56,563 nucleotides of DNA from Variovorax sp. (GTDB lineage Bacteria > Pseudomonadota > Gammaproteobacteria > Burkholderiales > Burkholderiaceae_C). Of this stretch, positions 17,209 to 26,797 are shown one piece after another; position 1 is the first letter of the stretch, and each line of letters opens with the position of its first letter. Under the pieces are notes generated by a model that was not told the DNA's origin, did no database searches, and saw only the letters and a list, made by a program, of their open reading frames with translations. The translations under genes were made by a program, and so were the position numbers. The DNA is taken from the NCBI GenBank assembly GCA_025352265.1, contig JANXTS010000043.1, positions 1 to 56,563 on the forward strand. Direction: 5' to 3'.

Positions 17209-18265
17209 CCGCTGCCGTCTCTTTGTCGACGCCTGCCAGCGTGCGGGCGATTCGCAGCGCCTCGATCAGGCTCGATGCGTCGGCCTGTCCGGTACCGGCA
17301 ATATCAAAAGCGGTGCCGTGATCGGGGCTGGTGCGTACCAGCGGGAGGCCCAACGTCACATTGACGCCTCTGTCGACACCAAGATACTTGATGGGGATCA
17401 GCCCCTGGTCGTGATACATGGCGACGACCACATCGAACTCGCCTATGCGACCTCGCGTGGTGCGCGCGCGCATGAACACAGTGTCCGGCGAATACGGCCC
17501 GTGCGCATCGATCCCCTCAGCGCGCGCTGCAACGATCGCCGGCACTATGGTCTCCAGCTCTTCCGACCCGAACAGCCCGCCCTCGCCCGCGTGCGGATTA
17601 AGGCCAGCGACGCCAATCCGCGGCGAGTGCCCCAAGGCCCTCCCCAAGGCTTGATGCGTGATGCGAAGGGTCTGCAACACACCCTCAAAAGTCACGGCCT
17701 CGATGGCGTGTCGAAGCGACAGGTGAATGCTGACCAGCACTGTGCGCAGTTCGTCGTTAGTCAGCATCATGCGCACCGGCACCTCGGAGACGGTGCGACC
17801 GAGATACGCTGCCGCTTCGGCCTGAAGCAACTCAGTGTGCCCAGGATACGGAAAGCCCGCCGCTGCCAGAGCTTCCTTGTGAAGTGGCGCGGTCACGATG
17901 GCATCTATCTCTCCACGAAGCGCAGCACGAGCCGCCCACACTACGCAATCGCCCGCCACCCGCCCGGCTGCGGCACTCACAATGCCCACGTCGATGGTCG
18001 GCGGTGGCTCGACCACCTGCAACACCGGAATGCACCGGGGCGGCACATCGGCGGCTTCGCTCGCGCTTCCAAGCACCGCCACCGACCAAGCGAGTTGTCC
18101 TGGCGACGCCAACGCCAGACATGCGGCGCGCACAGTTGCAACGTCGCCCACCACGAAACAGCCCCGCGTCATCGCTGGCGCATCACGAAACGCTTTGATG
18201 ATGATTTCGGGGCCAATGCCTGCCGGATCGCCCAGGGTGATGGCGATGGGTTTCAGGGCTTTCAT
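17195..18265 (-). CDS. pdxA: 4-hydroxythreonine-4-phosphate dehydrogenase PdxA
   Basis: A 356-residue PdxA, which oxidises 4-phosphohydroxy-L-threonine in the DXP-dependent pyridoxal phosphate route. Seen: [13 protein letters not shown] at the N-terminus, [17 protein letters not shown], metal and substrate residues in NPHAGEGG and AMYHDQGL, and [12 protein letters not shown] near the end. It is somewhat longer than the E. coli enzyme because of inserted residues at about 40-90. It overlaps the Nif3-like gene by ATGA at its start and converges on mscL. Confidence 0.95.
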   Translation of the reverse strand: MKALKPIAITLGDPAGIGPEIIIKAFRDAPAMTRGCFVVGDVATVRAACLALASPGQLAWSVAVLGSASEAADVPPRCIPVLQVVEPPPTIDVGIVSAAAGRVAGDCVVWAARAALRGEIDAIVTAPLHKEALAAAGFPYPGHTELLQAEAAAYLGRTVSEVPVRMMLTNDELRTVLVSIHLSLRHAIEAVTFEGVLQTLRITHQALGRALGHSPRIGVAGLNPHAGEGGLFGSEELETIVPAIVAARAEGIDAHGPYSPDTVFMRARTTRGRIGEFDVVVAMYHDQGLIPIKYLGVDRGVNVTLGLPLVRTSPDHGTAFDIAGTGQADASSLIEALRIARTLAGVDKETAAVTSA

Positions 18266-19035
18266 GCCGGGTTGTCGATGTCAATGAATTCGTGCGCCAA
18301 GCCGAGCTGCGCCGCGACGTGGCCGGCCACGGCTGGCGCACCGTAGCGTTCCGTCGCGTGATGCCCGCAGGCGAGGTACGCCACACCCATCTCTCGGGCG
18401 TAGTGCGCCTGCGGCTCCGAGATCTCTCCGGTGAGGAACGCATCGGCTCCAGCCGCGATCGCCGCCTCGAAGTGCCCTTGCGCGCCGCCGGTGCACCATG
18501 CAATGGTCTTGATGGGGCGATGCGCGCAATCGACCAGCGTCACGGGTCGACCGAGCAACTTCTCGGCGTGCAACGCGAGCAATGCGGCGCTGGGGAACGC
18601 GGCTCCATCGGTGCGCCCACCGATAAACCCCAGCTCTTGCTCGCCGAAGCGGCCGCTGGAGCCGGCCCGCGCTACTAATCCAAGCTTGAGCCCGAGTTGT
18701 GCGTTGTTGCCCAGGTCAGGATGCGCGTCCAGCGGCAGGTGATATGCAAACAGATTCACGTCATCACCCAGCAACAACCCGAGCCGCTGCTTCATCCACC
18801 CTGTCACGCGTCCGTCCTGGCCGCGCCAGAACAGGCCGTGATGGACGAAAATCGCATCGGCGTCCGCGTGGATGGCGGCCTCGATCAGCGCGCGGCTGGC
18901 GGTAACCCCGGAGACGATCTTGCGCACCACCGTGCGGCCTTCGACTTGCAGGCCGTTCGGTCCGTAGTCCTTGAATCGCGCAGGGGCCAGCAGCAGGTCG
19001 AACGCGTTCAGAAGTTCGTGGCGTGTCGTACTCAT
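18262..19035 (-). CDS. Nif3-like dinuclear metal centre protein
   Basis: A 257-residue member of the Nif3/YbgI family (often annotated GTP cyclohydrolase 1 type 2 homologue). Members form hexameric rings with two metal ions per subunit; candidate ligands here are in IFVHHGLFW, AYHLPLDAHPDLGNN and the C-terminal ACGHHATERYG. The true biochemical role is poorly defined. I start at ATG 19035 (MSTTRHELLNAF); the longer open frame to 19395 runs through the start of the divergent protease gene and is not credible. It overlaps pdxA by 4 bases. Confidence 0.88.
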   Translation of the reverse strand: MSTTRHELLNAFDLLLAPARFKDYGPNGLQVEGRTVVRKIVSGVTASRALIEAAIHADADAIFVHHGLFWRGQDGRVTGWMKQRLGLLLGDDVNLFAYHLPLDAHPDLGNNAQLGLKLGLVARAGSSGRFGEQELGFIGGRTDGAAFPSAALLALHAEKLLGRPVTLVDCAHRPIKTIAWCTGGAQGHFEAAIAAGADAFLTGEISEPQAHYAREMGVAYLACGHHATERYGAPAVAGHVAAQLGLAHEFIDIDNPA

Positions 19036-19123
19036 CGTTCGATTGTGGCGGCGGCCGGAGCTCAAGGGCTGAGGGAGAATGTGTTTCTTTCTTAACGCAT
19101 CTTTTTTCTTGTTCGTACTCCCC

Positions 19124-20290
19124 ATGAAACGTATCTGGCTGCTATTCGCCCAAGCCGTCACCGTGCTGCTGGCAGCTTTTTTCGTCGTGTCGACGCTCAA
19201 GCCCGAATGGGTTAACCGTCGCACCACGTCGCTCGGCGGAGTCGTGTCCGTTATCGAAGCGCCCGCTGGCGCACTGAGCAGGATCGCGCCGGGCAGCCTG
19301 AGCGCGGCTGCCAAGAAGGCTTCGCCGGCCGTGGTGAGCATCAACACCAGCAAGGCCGCGCAGCGCAACCCGCGCAGCAACGACCCCTGGTTCAAGTTCT
19401 TTTTCGGCGACCAGGGTGACGACCAGCCGCAGGTCGGACTAGGCAGCGGCGTGATCGTCAGCGCCGACGGCTACATCCTGACGAACAACCACGTCGTTGA
19501 CGGCGCCGACGAGATCGAGGTCACGCTCAACGACAGCCGTCGTGCGCACGGCAAGATCATCGGCACCGACCCCGATACCGACCTGGCGGTGCTCAAGATC
19601 GAACTCGACAAACTGCCCGTCATCACGCTGGGCAATTCCGATGGGCTGGAGGTCGGCGACCAGGTGCTGGCCATCGGCAACCCCTTTGGCGTCGGCCAAA
19701 CGGTGACGAGTGGCATTGTTTCCGCGCTTGGCCGCAACCAGTTGGGCATCAACAATTTCGAGAATTTCATCCAGACCGATGCGGCCATCAACCCTGGCAA
19801 TTCCGGGGGCGCGCTGATAGACGTCAATGGCAACCTCGAAGGTATCAATACCGCGATTTATTCGCGCTCTGGCGGCAGCATGGGCATCGGCTTTGCCATC
19901 CCGGTGTCGATGGCGAAGATCGTCCTCGAAGGCATCGTCAAAGAAGGTCAGGTGCGCCGCGGCTGGATCGGCGTGGAGCCGAACAACCTGTCGCCCGAAC
20001 TGGCCGAGACCTTCGGCGTAAAAGCCGACACCGGTGTCATCATCACCGGCGTCTTGCAGGCCGGGCCGGCTGCCAAAGCGGGGATTCGTCCGGGCGACGT
20101 CATCACCGGTGTGGGCGACAAGAAGATCGACAACGTGCAGGAGCTGTTGACCGCGGTCGCTGGGCTCAGGCCGGGCGACGCCTCGCGCTTTGCGCTGCGC
20201 CGCGGCGGCGACAAGATGGAACTCGACGTGACGCCGGGTTTGCGACCCAAGACGCCGATTCGCAAAGCGCCAACGCCCGAAAACGAGTAG
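19124..20290 (+). CDS. Deg/HtrA-family periplasmic serine protease (DegS/DegQ-like)
   Basis: A 388-residue S1C protease with an N-terminal signal anchor (residues about 3-24), a trypsin-like domain with His123 (NNHVVDG), Asp153 (DTDLAVLKI) and Ser227 (GNSGGALID), and a single C-terminal PDZ domain (about 280-380). One PDZ and an uncleaved anchor suggest a DegS-like layout, but the length also fits one-PDZ DegQ relatives, so I give no symbol. The role is probably periplasmic protein quality control. Start: ATG at 19124 is preferred to 19079, which would add 15 hydrophobic residues. Confidence 0.88.
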   Translation: MKRIWLLFAQAVTVLLAAFFVVSTLKPEWVNRRTTSLGGVVSVIEAPAGALSRIAPGSLSAAAKKASPAVVSINTSKAAQRNPRSNDPWFKFFFGDQGDDQPQVGLGSGVIVSADGYILTNNHVVDGADEIEVTLNDSRRAHGKIIGTDPDTDLAVLKIELDKLPVITLGNSDGLEVGDQVLAIGNPFGVGQTVTSGIVSALGRNQLGINNFENFIQTDAAINPGNSGGALIDVNGNLEGINTAIYSRSGGSMGIGFAIPVSMAKIVLEGIVKEGQVRRGWIGVEPNNLSPELAETFGVKADTGVIITGVLQAGPAAKAGIRPGDVITGVGDKKIDNVQELLTAVAGLRPGDASRFALRRGGDKMELDVTPGLRPKTPIRKAPTPENE

Positions 20291-20296
20291 CGAGGC

Positions 20297-21106
20297 TCAG
20301 GGTTTGGCGTCAATTTCCGACGATGCCGCAACATCATCGGGCGCCTTGCTGTGCTTGACGAAATACTTCGCACCGAGAATGCCGATTTCGTACAAAAGGC
20401 ACATCGGGATGGCGAGGGCCAGTTGCGATACGACGTCAGGCGGTGTCAACACGGCCGCGACCACGAACGCGACCACGATGAAGTAGCCGCGAAACGAGCG
20501 CAGCTTCTCGACCGTGACCATCTCGAAGCGCACCAACAGCATCACGACGATCGGCACCTGAAACGCCACGCCGAAAGCGATGTACAGCGACAGAATCGCC
20601 TCGACGTACGAAGAGATGTCGGGCGTCGCATTTACCGACACCGGCGTAAAGCGTTGGATGAAGCCAAACATCTTGTCGAGCACGAAGAACTGCACGAAAC
20701 CGATGCCGATATACGCCAACAAGCTGCCGAAGAAAATTAGCGGAACGGCAAAGCGCTTTTCGTGGCTATAGAGACCAGGCGCTACGAACATCCAGATCTG
20801 GTACATCAGCCAGGGCAGCGCTAGCAACACGGAGGTCATGCCCAACACCTTTAGCGGCACGAAGAATGGCGAAAACACGCCAATGGCGATCAGCTTGCCT
20901 CCGTTCGGCATGTGCGCGCGGATCGGCACCGCGATCAGGTCGATAAGCCCGCTTGGGCCGGGCCAGATTGCGAGGAGCGCTGCGGCAACGGCGAGGCCGT
21001 AGGCGCAGTAGAGCAGGCGGTCGCGCAACTCGACAAGGTGCGCGACGAAAGGCTGCTCGGTGCCGGCCAGTTCGTCTTCTTTGTTGTGGGTATCGAAATC
21101 AGCCAT
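20297..21106 (-). CDS. tatC: Twin-arginine translocase subunit TatC
   Basis: A 269-residue, six-helix inner-membrane protein that recognises twin-arginine signal peptides together with TatB. Typical blocks: FVAHLVELRDRLLY at the start, PWLMYQIWMFVAPGLYSHEKR, and SSYVEAILSLYIAFG. I chose ATG at 21106; one three codons upstream is possible. It follows tatB by 69 bases and converges on the Deg protease gene with a 6-base gap. A likely client in this window is PetA. Confidence 0.97.
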   Translation of the reverse strand: MADFDTHNKEDELAGTEQPFVAHLVELRDRLLYCAYGLAVAAALLAIWPGPSGLIDLIAVPIRAHMPNGGKLIAIGVFSPFFVPLKVLGMTSVLLALPWLMYQIWMFVAPGLYSHEKRFAVPLIFFGSLLAYIGIGFVQFFVLDKMFGFIQRFTPVSVNATPDISSYVEAILSLYIAFGVAFQVPIVVMLLVRFEMVTVEKLRSFRGYFIVVAFVVAAVLTPPDVVSQLALAIPMCLLYEIGILGAKYFVKHSKAPDDVAASSEIDAKP

Positions 21107-21175
21107 GGAAAGCAATGAAGAACAAGGAGCGCCGTCGGGCGCCGTGCGGCGCGAAAGGGTCGCTGGTGTGGTGCG

Positions 21176-21637
21176 CTAATTGATCTTGTGGGGGCGAAAG
21201 CGCGCAACGCGCGCCGCACCCGAAAGCGCCTTGGTGCGCACACCGTTGCGCGACTTGTACCACTGCGGGGTGGCGCCCTGTTTCAGACGCCAGTTTTTCC
21301 GGGGATGCCTGTATTCAAGAATGACTGGCTCCGGTTCGACCAGCGCCGACAGCGTTTCGGCGCTGCTGCCGGAGAGCTGCTTCTCAAGGTCGCTCGCGCT
21401 CGACTGGATGCTGCTCTGTACGTCCCGCGCCGCGTCTTCGACCGTGCTTTTCATCTTGCGCAGCTCATCGAGCTCCATCGATCGATTGACCTCGGACTTG
21501 ACGTCGTTGACATAGCGCTGCGCCTTGCCCAGCAGCATGCCGACGGTGCGCGCCACGCGGGGCAGTTTTTCGGGGCCGATCACCACCAGCGCGACCACGC
21601 CGATCAGCGCCATCTTCTCTAGACCGAGATCGAACAC
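21176..21637 (-). CDS. tatB: Sec-independent translocase subunit TatB
   Basis: A 153-residue TatB: a single N-terminal helix with [20 protein letters not shown], then the conserved [13 protein letters not shown] hinge, an amphipathic helix, and a basic variable tail ending in RFRPHKIN. It acts with TatC in signal-peptide recognition. It lies 13 bases after tatA. Confidence 0.95.
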   Translation of the reverse strand: MFDLGLEKMALIGVVALVVIGPEKLPRVARTVGMLLGKAQRYVNDVKSEVNRSMELDELRKMKSTVEDAARDVQSSIQSSASDLEKQLSGSSAETLSALVEPEPVILEYRHPRKNWRLKQGATPQWYKSRNGVRTKALSGAARVARFRPHKIN

Positions 21638-21650
21638 TGGGTGCGGCGAC

Positions 21651-21887
21651 TCAGGACTTCTGCCGCGCTTCGACGTCGATCGTCGACTTGTCGGTGGCCG
21701 GATTCGACGTCACGTGACCGGCAGGCGGTACCGCCGTGTCGGTGTTCGACCCGTCTTTGACGCCATCTTTGAAACCCTTGACGGCACCACCGAGGTCGCT
21801 GCCCAAGTTGCGCAACTTCTTGGTGCCGAACACCATCACCACGATCAGCAGCACGATCAGCCAATGCCAGATAGAAAAAGAACCCAT
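21651..21887 (-). CDS. tatA: Sec-independent translocase subunit TatA
   Basis: A 78-residue TatA with an N-terminal helix ([18 protein letters not shown]), the conserved [14 protein letters not shown] amphipathic segment and a short polar tail. It oligomerises to form the Tat translocation path. GGAG lies a few bases before the ATG. First gene of tatABC and downstream of hinT. Confidence 0.96.
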   Translation of the reverse strand: MGSFSIWHWLIVLLIVVMVFGTKKLRNLGSDLGGAVKGFKDGVKDGSNTDTAVPPAGHVTSNPATDKSTIDVEARQKS

Positions 21888-21931
21888 GGAAGACTCCTGA
21901 AGAATGTGTGAATTTTAGTCTTGCGGCGATC

Positions 21932-22291
21932 TCAGCCGCGCAGCCAGGGACGAGGGCCGCCCATGACGTGAACATGGAGATGGTGCACTTCCTGCCCGCC
22001 CTCGGCGCCGGTATTGACCACCACGCGGAAGCCCCCCTCCGGGTATGGCCGGCAACCCTCCGCCAATGCCAACCTGGGAGCGAGCATCATTATTTTTCCC
22101 ATGAGCGCGGCGTGCTCCGGCGTCAATTGCGCCATCGACGAAATGTGGTCCTTGGGCACGATCATGAAATGCACGGGGGCCCAGGGCGAAATATCGTGGA
22201 AGACGAACAGCTCGTCGTCTTCGTACACCTTGCGCGAAGGAATCTTGCCTTCGATGATCTTGCAAAAAACGCAGTTCGGATCAGACGACAT
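21932..22291 (-). CDS. hinT: Histidine triad (HIT) nucleotide-binding protein, HinT type
   Basis: A 119-residue HIT protein with the catalytic triad HLHVHVMGG at the C-terminal end and CVFCKIIEGKIP near the start. HinT hydrolyses adenosine phosphoramidates and aminoacyl-adenylates. It overlaps the upstream small membrane-protein gene by 11 bases and leads into tatABC, the usual Burkholderiales order after hisE. Confidence 0.93.
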   Translation of the reverse strand: MSSDPNCVFCKIIEGKIPSRKVYEDDELFVFHDISPWAPVHFMIVPKDHISSMAQLTPEHAALMGKIMMLAPRLALAEGCRPYPEGGFRVVVNTGAEGGQEVHHLHVHVMGGPRPWLRG

Positions 22292-22670
22292 TGCTCGTAT
22301 CCATCGGTCGGCCGTCGTTCATGCGGATCATTCCTTTGACGATGCGGTAAAGAAACCATAGCGAGATGAGGCCCCACGCGATCCAGCCCGGCACCACTAG
22401 CAGCAGCCAGAGCCACGAGGTCAGCAAATACAGCACGCCGGCCCACAGGACTGAACGAATGCGCCAGCTGAAATGCGATGCCTGCCAGGTGCCAGCGGCA
22501 TCGTCGCGCTTGACGACGTCGATCACCAGTGCCACCAGCAGCAGCAATACCGACACCTGCGCGCCCGGCACCACCGCACCGATGGCGACCACCAGATGGA
22601 GCACGTAGCTGACCCAGCCCCATGTCTTGAGCGAGTCGTCGGGTTGAACGGTCACGATGTCGTTGGGCAT
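22281..22670 (-). CDS. Small DUF4870-like membrane protein
   Basis: A 129-residue protein with three to four hydrophobic segments (about residues 18-52 as one long or two short helices, 74-95 and 97-115). The pattern of a short polar N-terminus, then hydrophobic hairpins with AGTWQASHFSWRIRSVLW between, resembles the DUF4870/YtfF-like small membrane proteins often found between hisE and hinT in this group. No function is established. It starts 23 bases after hisE. Confidence 0.75.
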   Translation of the reverse strand: MPNDIVTVQPDDSLKTWGWVSYVLHLVVAIGAVVPGAQVSVLLLLVALVIDVVKRDDAAGTWQASHFSWRIRSVLWAGVLYLLTSWLWLLLVVPGWIAWGLISLWFLYRIVKGMIRMNDGRPMDTSNVV

Positions 22671-22693
22671 TACGTCCTTTCAGTATTTGGATT

Positions 22694-23080
22694 TCAATCG
22701 TTCGATGCTTCGCGGTCTTCGCGATCCTGCGCCTTGCGCAAGGACTTTTCTTCAATGCCGCTGGTGCCTTCGCGGCGCTCCAGTTCAGCCACCACGTCGC
22801 GCGGCGACAGCCCGTAATGTGCCAGCGCCACCATGCTGTGGAACCAGAGGTCGGCCACTTCGTTCACTATTTTTTTGGCGTCACCGCCGTGGTCCGCATC
22901 TTTAGCGGCCATCACGACTTCAGTGGCTTCTTCGCCGATTTTTTTGAGGAAGGCATCGGGACCATGGTGCAACAATCGGGCCACGTAGCTTTTGTCGGGA
23001 TCACCACCGCGCGCCGGCAGCCGGCTTTCGATCACGGCAGCCAGGCGCTCGAGTGCGTCGTCGATTCGGGTGTTGCTCAT
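22694..23080 (-). CDS. hisE: Phosphoribosyl-ATP pyrophosphatase HisE
   Basis: A 128-residue all-alpha pyrophosphatase that performs the second step of histidine synthesis (PR-ATP to PR-AMP). The metal-binding MazG-like pattern is [16 protein letters not shown] and [12 protein letters not shown]. The C-terminus has a charged tail of about 20 residues. The ATG at 23080 overlaps the hisI stop (ATGA). In this organism hisI and hisE are separate genes rather than the fused enterobacterial form. Confidence 0.95.
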   Translation of the reverse strand: MSNTRIDDALERLAAVIESRLPARGGDPDKSYVARLLHHGPDAFLKKIGEEATEVVMAAKDADHGGDAKKIVNEVADLWFHSMVALAHYGLSPRDVVAELERREGTSGIEEKSLRKAQDREDREASND

Positions 23081-23469
23081 GGCTTGTAGATCGTTGCCGG
23101 GTCTTTCAGGACCGGCTCCACCGCCGTCCATTCCCCGTCTTCATATTTGCTGAAAAAACAGCTGTGACGCCCGGTGTGGCATGCGATGCCGGGCTCGTGA
23201 CCGAGTTGCGTGACCTTGAGCAACAGGACGTCGTTGTCGCAGTCCATCCGGATCTCGTGGACCTTTTGTTCATGGCCCGACTCCTCGCCCTTGAACCACA
23301 ACTTGCTGCGGGAGCGGCTGTAGTACACCGCGCGGCCGAGCTCGGCGGTCTTTTCGAGCGCCTCGCGATTCATCCACGCGAACATCAACACGTCATTGCT
23401 GCCGCGCTCCTGTGCAATGACCGGTACCAGGCCGTTCGCATCCCATTTCACTTCATCGAGCCAGTTCAT
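23077..23469 (-). CDS. hisI: Phosphoribosyl-AMP cyclohydrolase HisI
   Basis: A 130-residue zinc enzyme for the third step (PR-AMP ring opening). Seen: [32 protein letters not shown], metal residues in DCDNDVLL, and the Cys/His end of [15 protein letters not shown] use ATG at 23469 (MNWLDEVKW); a GTG at 23490, directly after the hisF stop, would add seven residues. Neither has a clear ribosome site, so coupling to hisF translation is likely. Confidence 0.94.
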   Translation of the reverse strand: MNWLDEVKWDANGLVPVIAQERGSNDVLMFAWMNREALEKTAELGRAVYYSRSRSKLWFKGEESGHEQKVHEIRMDCDNDVLLLKVTQLGHEPGIACHTGRHSCFFSKYEDGEWTAVEPVLKDPATIYKP

Positions 23470-23490
23470 CGGTGCAGTGTCCCGGATCAC

Positions 23491-24291
23491 CTAGATCCGC
23501 ATCGGGATGCCGCGAGAAGCCATCAGCGCCTTGGCCTCGCCCACCGTAAATTCGCCGTGGTGAAAGATGCTTGCCGCCAGCACCGCATCGGCACCGCCGG
23601 TCTGCACGCCGTCTGCCAGATCGGCCAAGGTGCCGACACCGCCAGATGCGATCACCGGGATACCGATAGCGTCACTCACCGCGCGCGTGAGTTCCAGATC
23701 AAAACCGCTCTTGGTGCCGTCCCGGTCCATGCTGGTCAGCAGGATCTCGCCTGCGCCGCGCCGCGCCATTTCCGTAGCCCATTGCACAGCATCGAGGCCC
23801 GTGTTCTTGCGGCCGCCGTGGCTGTACACGTCCCATCCGGGGCCAGCGCGCAGGCCGTTCGGCCCGATGCGCTCGGCCTCTTCGGCACTGCGGCGCTTGG
23901 CGTCGATCGCCACCACGATGCACTGAGCGCCGTACTTGTGCGAAGCGTCGTCGATGACCTGCGGGTTGGCAATGGCGGCGGAGTTGAAGCTGGTCTTGTC
24001 GGCGCCCGCATTGAGCAGCCGTCGTACATCTTCGACAGTTCGCACACCGCCGCCGACAGTCAGCGGAATAAAGACCTGCGACGCCACCGCCTCGATGATC
24101 GGCAAGATCAGGTCGCGGCCATCGCTCGTCGCGGTGATGTCCAGAAAGGTGAGTTCGTCAGCGCCTTGAGCGTTGTAACGTGCCGCGATTTCCACCGGGT
24201 CGCCGGCATCGCGCAGTTCAAGGAAGTTGACGCCCTTGACGACACGGCCACCGGTGACGTCGAGGCAAGGGATGATGCGTTTGGCGAGCAT
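23491..24291 (-). CDS. hisF: Imidazole glycerol phosphate synthase cyclase subunit HisF
   Basis: A 266-residue TIM barrel. Catalytic Asp residues are in IIPCLDV (N-terminal) and MDRDGTKSG (C-terminal half); phosphate loops include VGGGVR and ASGGVG. With HisH it converts PRFAR plus glutamine-derived ammonia to IGP and AICAR. The ATG at 24291 gives the family length; upstream in-frame residues to 24411 are not conserved-looking. Confidence 0.97.
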   Translation of the reverse strand: MLAKRIIPCLDVTGGRVVKGVNFLELRDAGDPVEIAARYNAQGADELTFLDITATSDGRDLILPIIEAVASQVFIPLTVGGGVRTVEDVRRLLNAGADKTSFNSAAIANPQVIDDASHKYGAQCIVVAIDAKRRSAEEAERIGPNGLRAGPGWDVYSHGGRKNTGLDAVQWATEMARRGAGEILLTSMDRDGTKSGFDLELTRAVSDAIGIPVIASGGVGTLADLADGVQTGGADAVLAASIFHHGEFTVGEAKALMASRGIPMRI

Positions 24292-24346
24292 TGATCGGTC
24301 GTAGAAGGTCAGCAGGAAATCTGCAGGAAATCCAAAGCAAGGAGAT

Positions 24347-25189
24347 TCACAGCACGGTAAATTGTTGCCAGCACTGCCACTGCTCGCTGGGCGCCAGCAA
24401 CACGTTCTCATCGATGCGCGCGGCTTCCACGCAGAGCATGTGCCTATAACCGTCGTCCGGCATGTCGGCCATCTTCGCGCTGAGCGCGGCGCCTGGATTC
24501 CAGACCACGGTTTCGGTGCAGCTCGCGCTTTGGGCGATCTGCAGTGCGCTGGAAGCCTGGACCAATTTCAGCGGCGCCACGGGCGCACCGTAAACGCTGT
24601 CGAACTCCGCATCGAAGTGCAGCGATTCAGTCATCTCGACATGCCGCTCATTGCGCACAGAGTCCCAGCGCTTCGCGTTTTGCAGGCCTTCCAAGCGGAC
24701 ATCGGCGATATCTTCGACGTGCAAGTAGCTGTGCAGCGCCGAAGCGAAGCTCCACGGAGCACTGTCGGTGTTCATCGCTACAAGTGTCAAACGTAAGCCG
24801 CCAGGCATCAACGAGACGGTTAAGCGCAAGTTGAAGGCTCGCGGCCACAGCGCCTGGGTGGCTTCGTTGTCACGCAGCATCAGCGTCAGTTCGCCCACCT
24901 TGGGTTCCGGACCTGCATTCACGGCTTCCCACGGCAAGTTCCGCGCAAAACCATGCTTGGGCAAAGGACCGCGCTCGTTGAATTGGGGCCAGCACACCGG
25001 CACACCGCCGCGGATCGCGCTCTTACCGTCGAACTGCGCAGTCGGGCTTAGATAGATCCGCTCGACGCCATCGGCCGTGGTCCATGACACCAAATGCGCA
25101 CCGTGCAACGCCACCACCGCGCGATCGCCGCCGGATAGCGCCACTGCCAGCGCAGGCTGTCCACGAAAAAGTAGAGATTGGATCGGCAT
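24347..25189 (-). CDS. D-hexose-6-phosphate mutarotase (aldose-1-epimerase family, YeaD-like)
   Basis: A 280-residue galactose-mutarotase-fold protein: [20 protein letters not shown] and HGFARNLPW at the N-terminal side, [10 protein letters not shown] in the middle, and a catalytic-Glu region around [10 protein letters not shown] near the end. Members interconvert anomers of hexose-6-phosphates. It sits between hisA and hisF, with 189 bases upstream in which I see no gene or clear signal. Nothing links it to histidine synthesis, so it is a passenger of the his transcript. Confidence 0.87.
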   Translation of the reverse strand: MPIQSLLFRGQPALAVALSGGDRAVVALHGAHLVSWTTADGVERIYLSPTAQFDGKSAIRGGVPVCWPQFNERGPLPKHGFARNLPWEAVNAGPEPKVGELTLMLRDNEATQALWPRAFNLRLTVSLMPGGLRLTLVAMNTDSAPWSFASALHSYLHVEDIADVRLEGLQNAKRWDSVRNERHVEMTESLHFDAEFDSVYGAPVAPLKLVQASSALQIAQSASCTETVVWNPGAALSAKMADMPDDGYRHMLCVEAARIDENVLLAPSEQWQCWQQFTVL

Positions 25190-25378
25190 GCACTCGATTC
25201 TAGGTAGCGCGCCGCGCGGGGCAGCAAGAGACTGCATAACGTTCAATCACCGTTACCCCTGTCGCCACCGCCAGGAGCCGATTCGGTGCACTGAAGCTCA
25301 CCCAGTGATCGACCGTTCTTCGGGCACGCGTGCAGCAAACGCGCACTCGGCCAGACCACTGGATTCGCCGATTGCGCG

Positions 25379-26122
25379 TCAGACGGCGCCGAGTTCGTCG
25401 GCGCGTTCCTGCGCTCGCGCGAAGTCGAGATCGCCAGAGTAAATCGCCCGGCCGCAAATCACGCCTTCGACGCCGTCGGCTTCGACCGCGCAGAGCTTGT
25501 CGATATCGTCCATGTTCGACAGGCCACCCGAGGCGATGATCGGAATCGTCAGCGCCTGGGCCAGGCGCACAGTCGCCTCGATGTTGATGCCCGACAGCAT
25601 GCCGTCGCGGCCAATGTCGGTGTAGATGATCGACTCGACGCCATAGTCTTCGAACTTCTTGCCCAGATCGGCAACCTCATGGCCAGTGAGCTTGCTCCAG
25701 CCATCGGTAGCGACCTTGCCGTCCTTGGCATCGAGACCGACGATGATGTGGCCACCGAACGCGACGCAGGCGTCTTTCAAAAAGCCGGGATTCTTGACTG
25801 CGGCGGTGCCGATGATCACGTAGCGCAGGCCGTCGTCGATGTAGCGCTCGATCGTGTCGAGATCGCGAATCCCGCCACCCAACTGCACCGGAATTTCGTC
25901 GCCGACTTCGCGCAGGATCGCTTTGATCGCTGCGTGGTTCTGCGGTTTGCCGGCAAATGCTCCGTTCAGGTCGACCAGATGCAGCCGCCGCGCGCCGGCT
26001 TCCACCCACTTGCGCGCCATGGCGGCCGGGTCTTCGCTGAAGATGGTCGATTGGCCCATGTCGCCCTGTTTGAGGCGAACGCAGTGGCCGTCCTTGAGGT
26101 CAATGGCGGGAATCAGCAACAT
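25379..26122 (-). CDS. hisA: Phosphoribosylformimino-5-aminoimidazole carboxamide ribotide isomerase HisA
   Basis: A 247-residue TIM barrel for the fourth step (ProFAR to PRFAR). The catalytic pair is expected in [14 protein letters not shown] and in the [11 protein letters not shown] loop; phosphate loops are QLGGGIRD and ASGGLS. It is homologous to HisF and follows hisH by 24 bases. Confidence 0.97.
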   Translation of the reverse strand: MLLIPAIDLKDGHCVRLKQGDMGQSTIFSEDPAAMARKWVEAGARRLHLVDLNGAFAGKPQNHAAIKAILREVGDEIPVQLGGGIRDLDTIERYIDDGLRYVIIGTAAVKNPGFLKDACVAFGGHIIVGLDAKDGKVATDGWSKLTGHEVADLGKKFEDYGVESIIYTDIGRDGMLSGINIEATVRLAQALTIPIIASGGLSNMDDIDKLCAVEADGVEGVICGRAIYSGDLDFARAQERADELGAV

Positions 26123-26146
26123 GGCAGGGCAGCCCTAAAACGGGGC

Positions 26147-26797
26147 TCAAGGGTTCCAGTGGAGAAAATTGCGGTAGAGCTGCAGACCGTGGTCGGCGCT
26201 CTTTTCGGGATGAAACTGGGTAGCGAAAATATTATCGCGTGCGATGGCGGCGGTGAAGGGCGCTCCGTAGTCGGCTTCACCGACGCTGTGCTTGGCGTTA
26301 GTGGGCTTGGCGTAGAAGCTGTGCACGAAATAGAAGTAGCTCTGGTCGGGCACGCCCGCCCAGATCGGGTGCGACTGCGCTTGGCGAACCTGGTTCCAGC
26401 CCATCTGCGGCACCTTGTAGCGGCTGCCGTCTGGCTGCATCCGTCCGGCAAGATCGAACTTGACCACCTCACCCGGAATGAGACCGAGGCCATCTGTCGG
26501 CCCTTCGTGGCTGTGCGAGAGCAGCATCTGCATGCCGACGCAAACGCCAAAGAGCGGCTTGCCGGCTGCCGCCTCCAGCACCGACTCCTGCAGGCCCGAA
26601 TCGCGCAACTCGCGCATGCAGTCGGGCATAGCACCCTGGCCCGGCAGCACCACGCGCGTCGCCTTGCGCACAACATCGGGGTCCGAGGTAACGAACACCT
26701 GCACGCCGACCTGGTCGGCAGCGTGCTGCACGGCTTGCGACACGGAACGAAGGTTGCCCATGCCGTAGTCCACGACGGCGACGGTGTTAGTGGTCAG
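26147..26797 (-). CDS. hisH: Imidazole glycerol phosphate synthase glutaminase subunit HisH (probable CTG start)
   Basis: A class I glutaminase that supplies ammonia to HisF. The nucleophile is Cys86 in [10 protein letters not shown], and the His/Glu pair is in FHPEKS (numbering from the CTG start). The first ATG/GTG in frame (GTG at 26773) would begin at the VDYGMGN motif, remove the first beta strand (VAVV) and has no ribosome site. A CTG at 26797-26795 overlaps the hisB stop as CTGA, has AAAGG six bases upstream, and restores [15 protein letters not shown], 216 residues in all. I therefore report the CTG start; the product itself is certain. Confidence 0.9.
   Translation of the reverse strand: MTTNTVAVVDYGMGNLRSVSQAVQHAADQVGVQVFVTSDPDVVRKATRVVLPGQGAMPDCMRELRDSGLQESVLEAAAGKPLFGVCVGMQMLLSHSHEGPTDGLGLIPGEVVKFDLAGRMQPDGSRYKVPQMGWNQVRQAQSHPIWAGVPDQSYFYFVHSFYAKPTNAKHSVGEADYGAPFTAAIARDNIFATQFHPEKSADHGLQLYRNFLHWNP

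Noticed and set aside
17129..18346. A 405-codon plus-strand frame overlapping pdxA
   Set aside because: Lies across the convergent mscL/pdxA junction and is explained by codon bias of pdxA.
25190..25378. Small gene in the hisA-mutarotase gap
   Set aside because: The only open frame is out of phase with hisA, mostly overlaps it and has no protein-like features.
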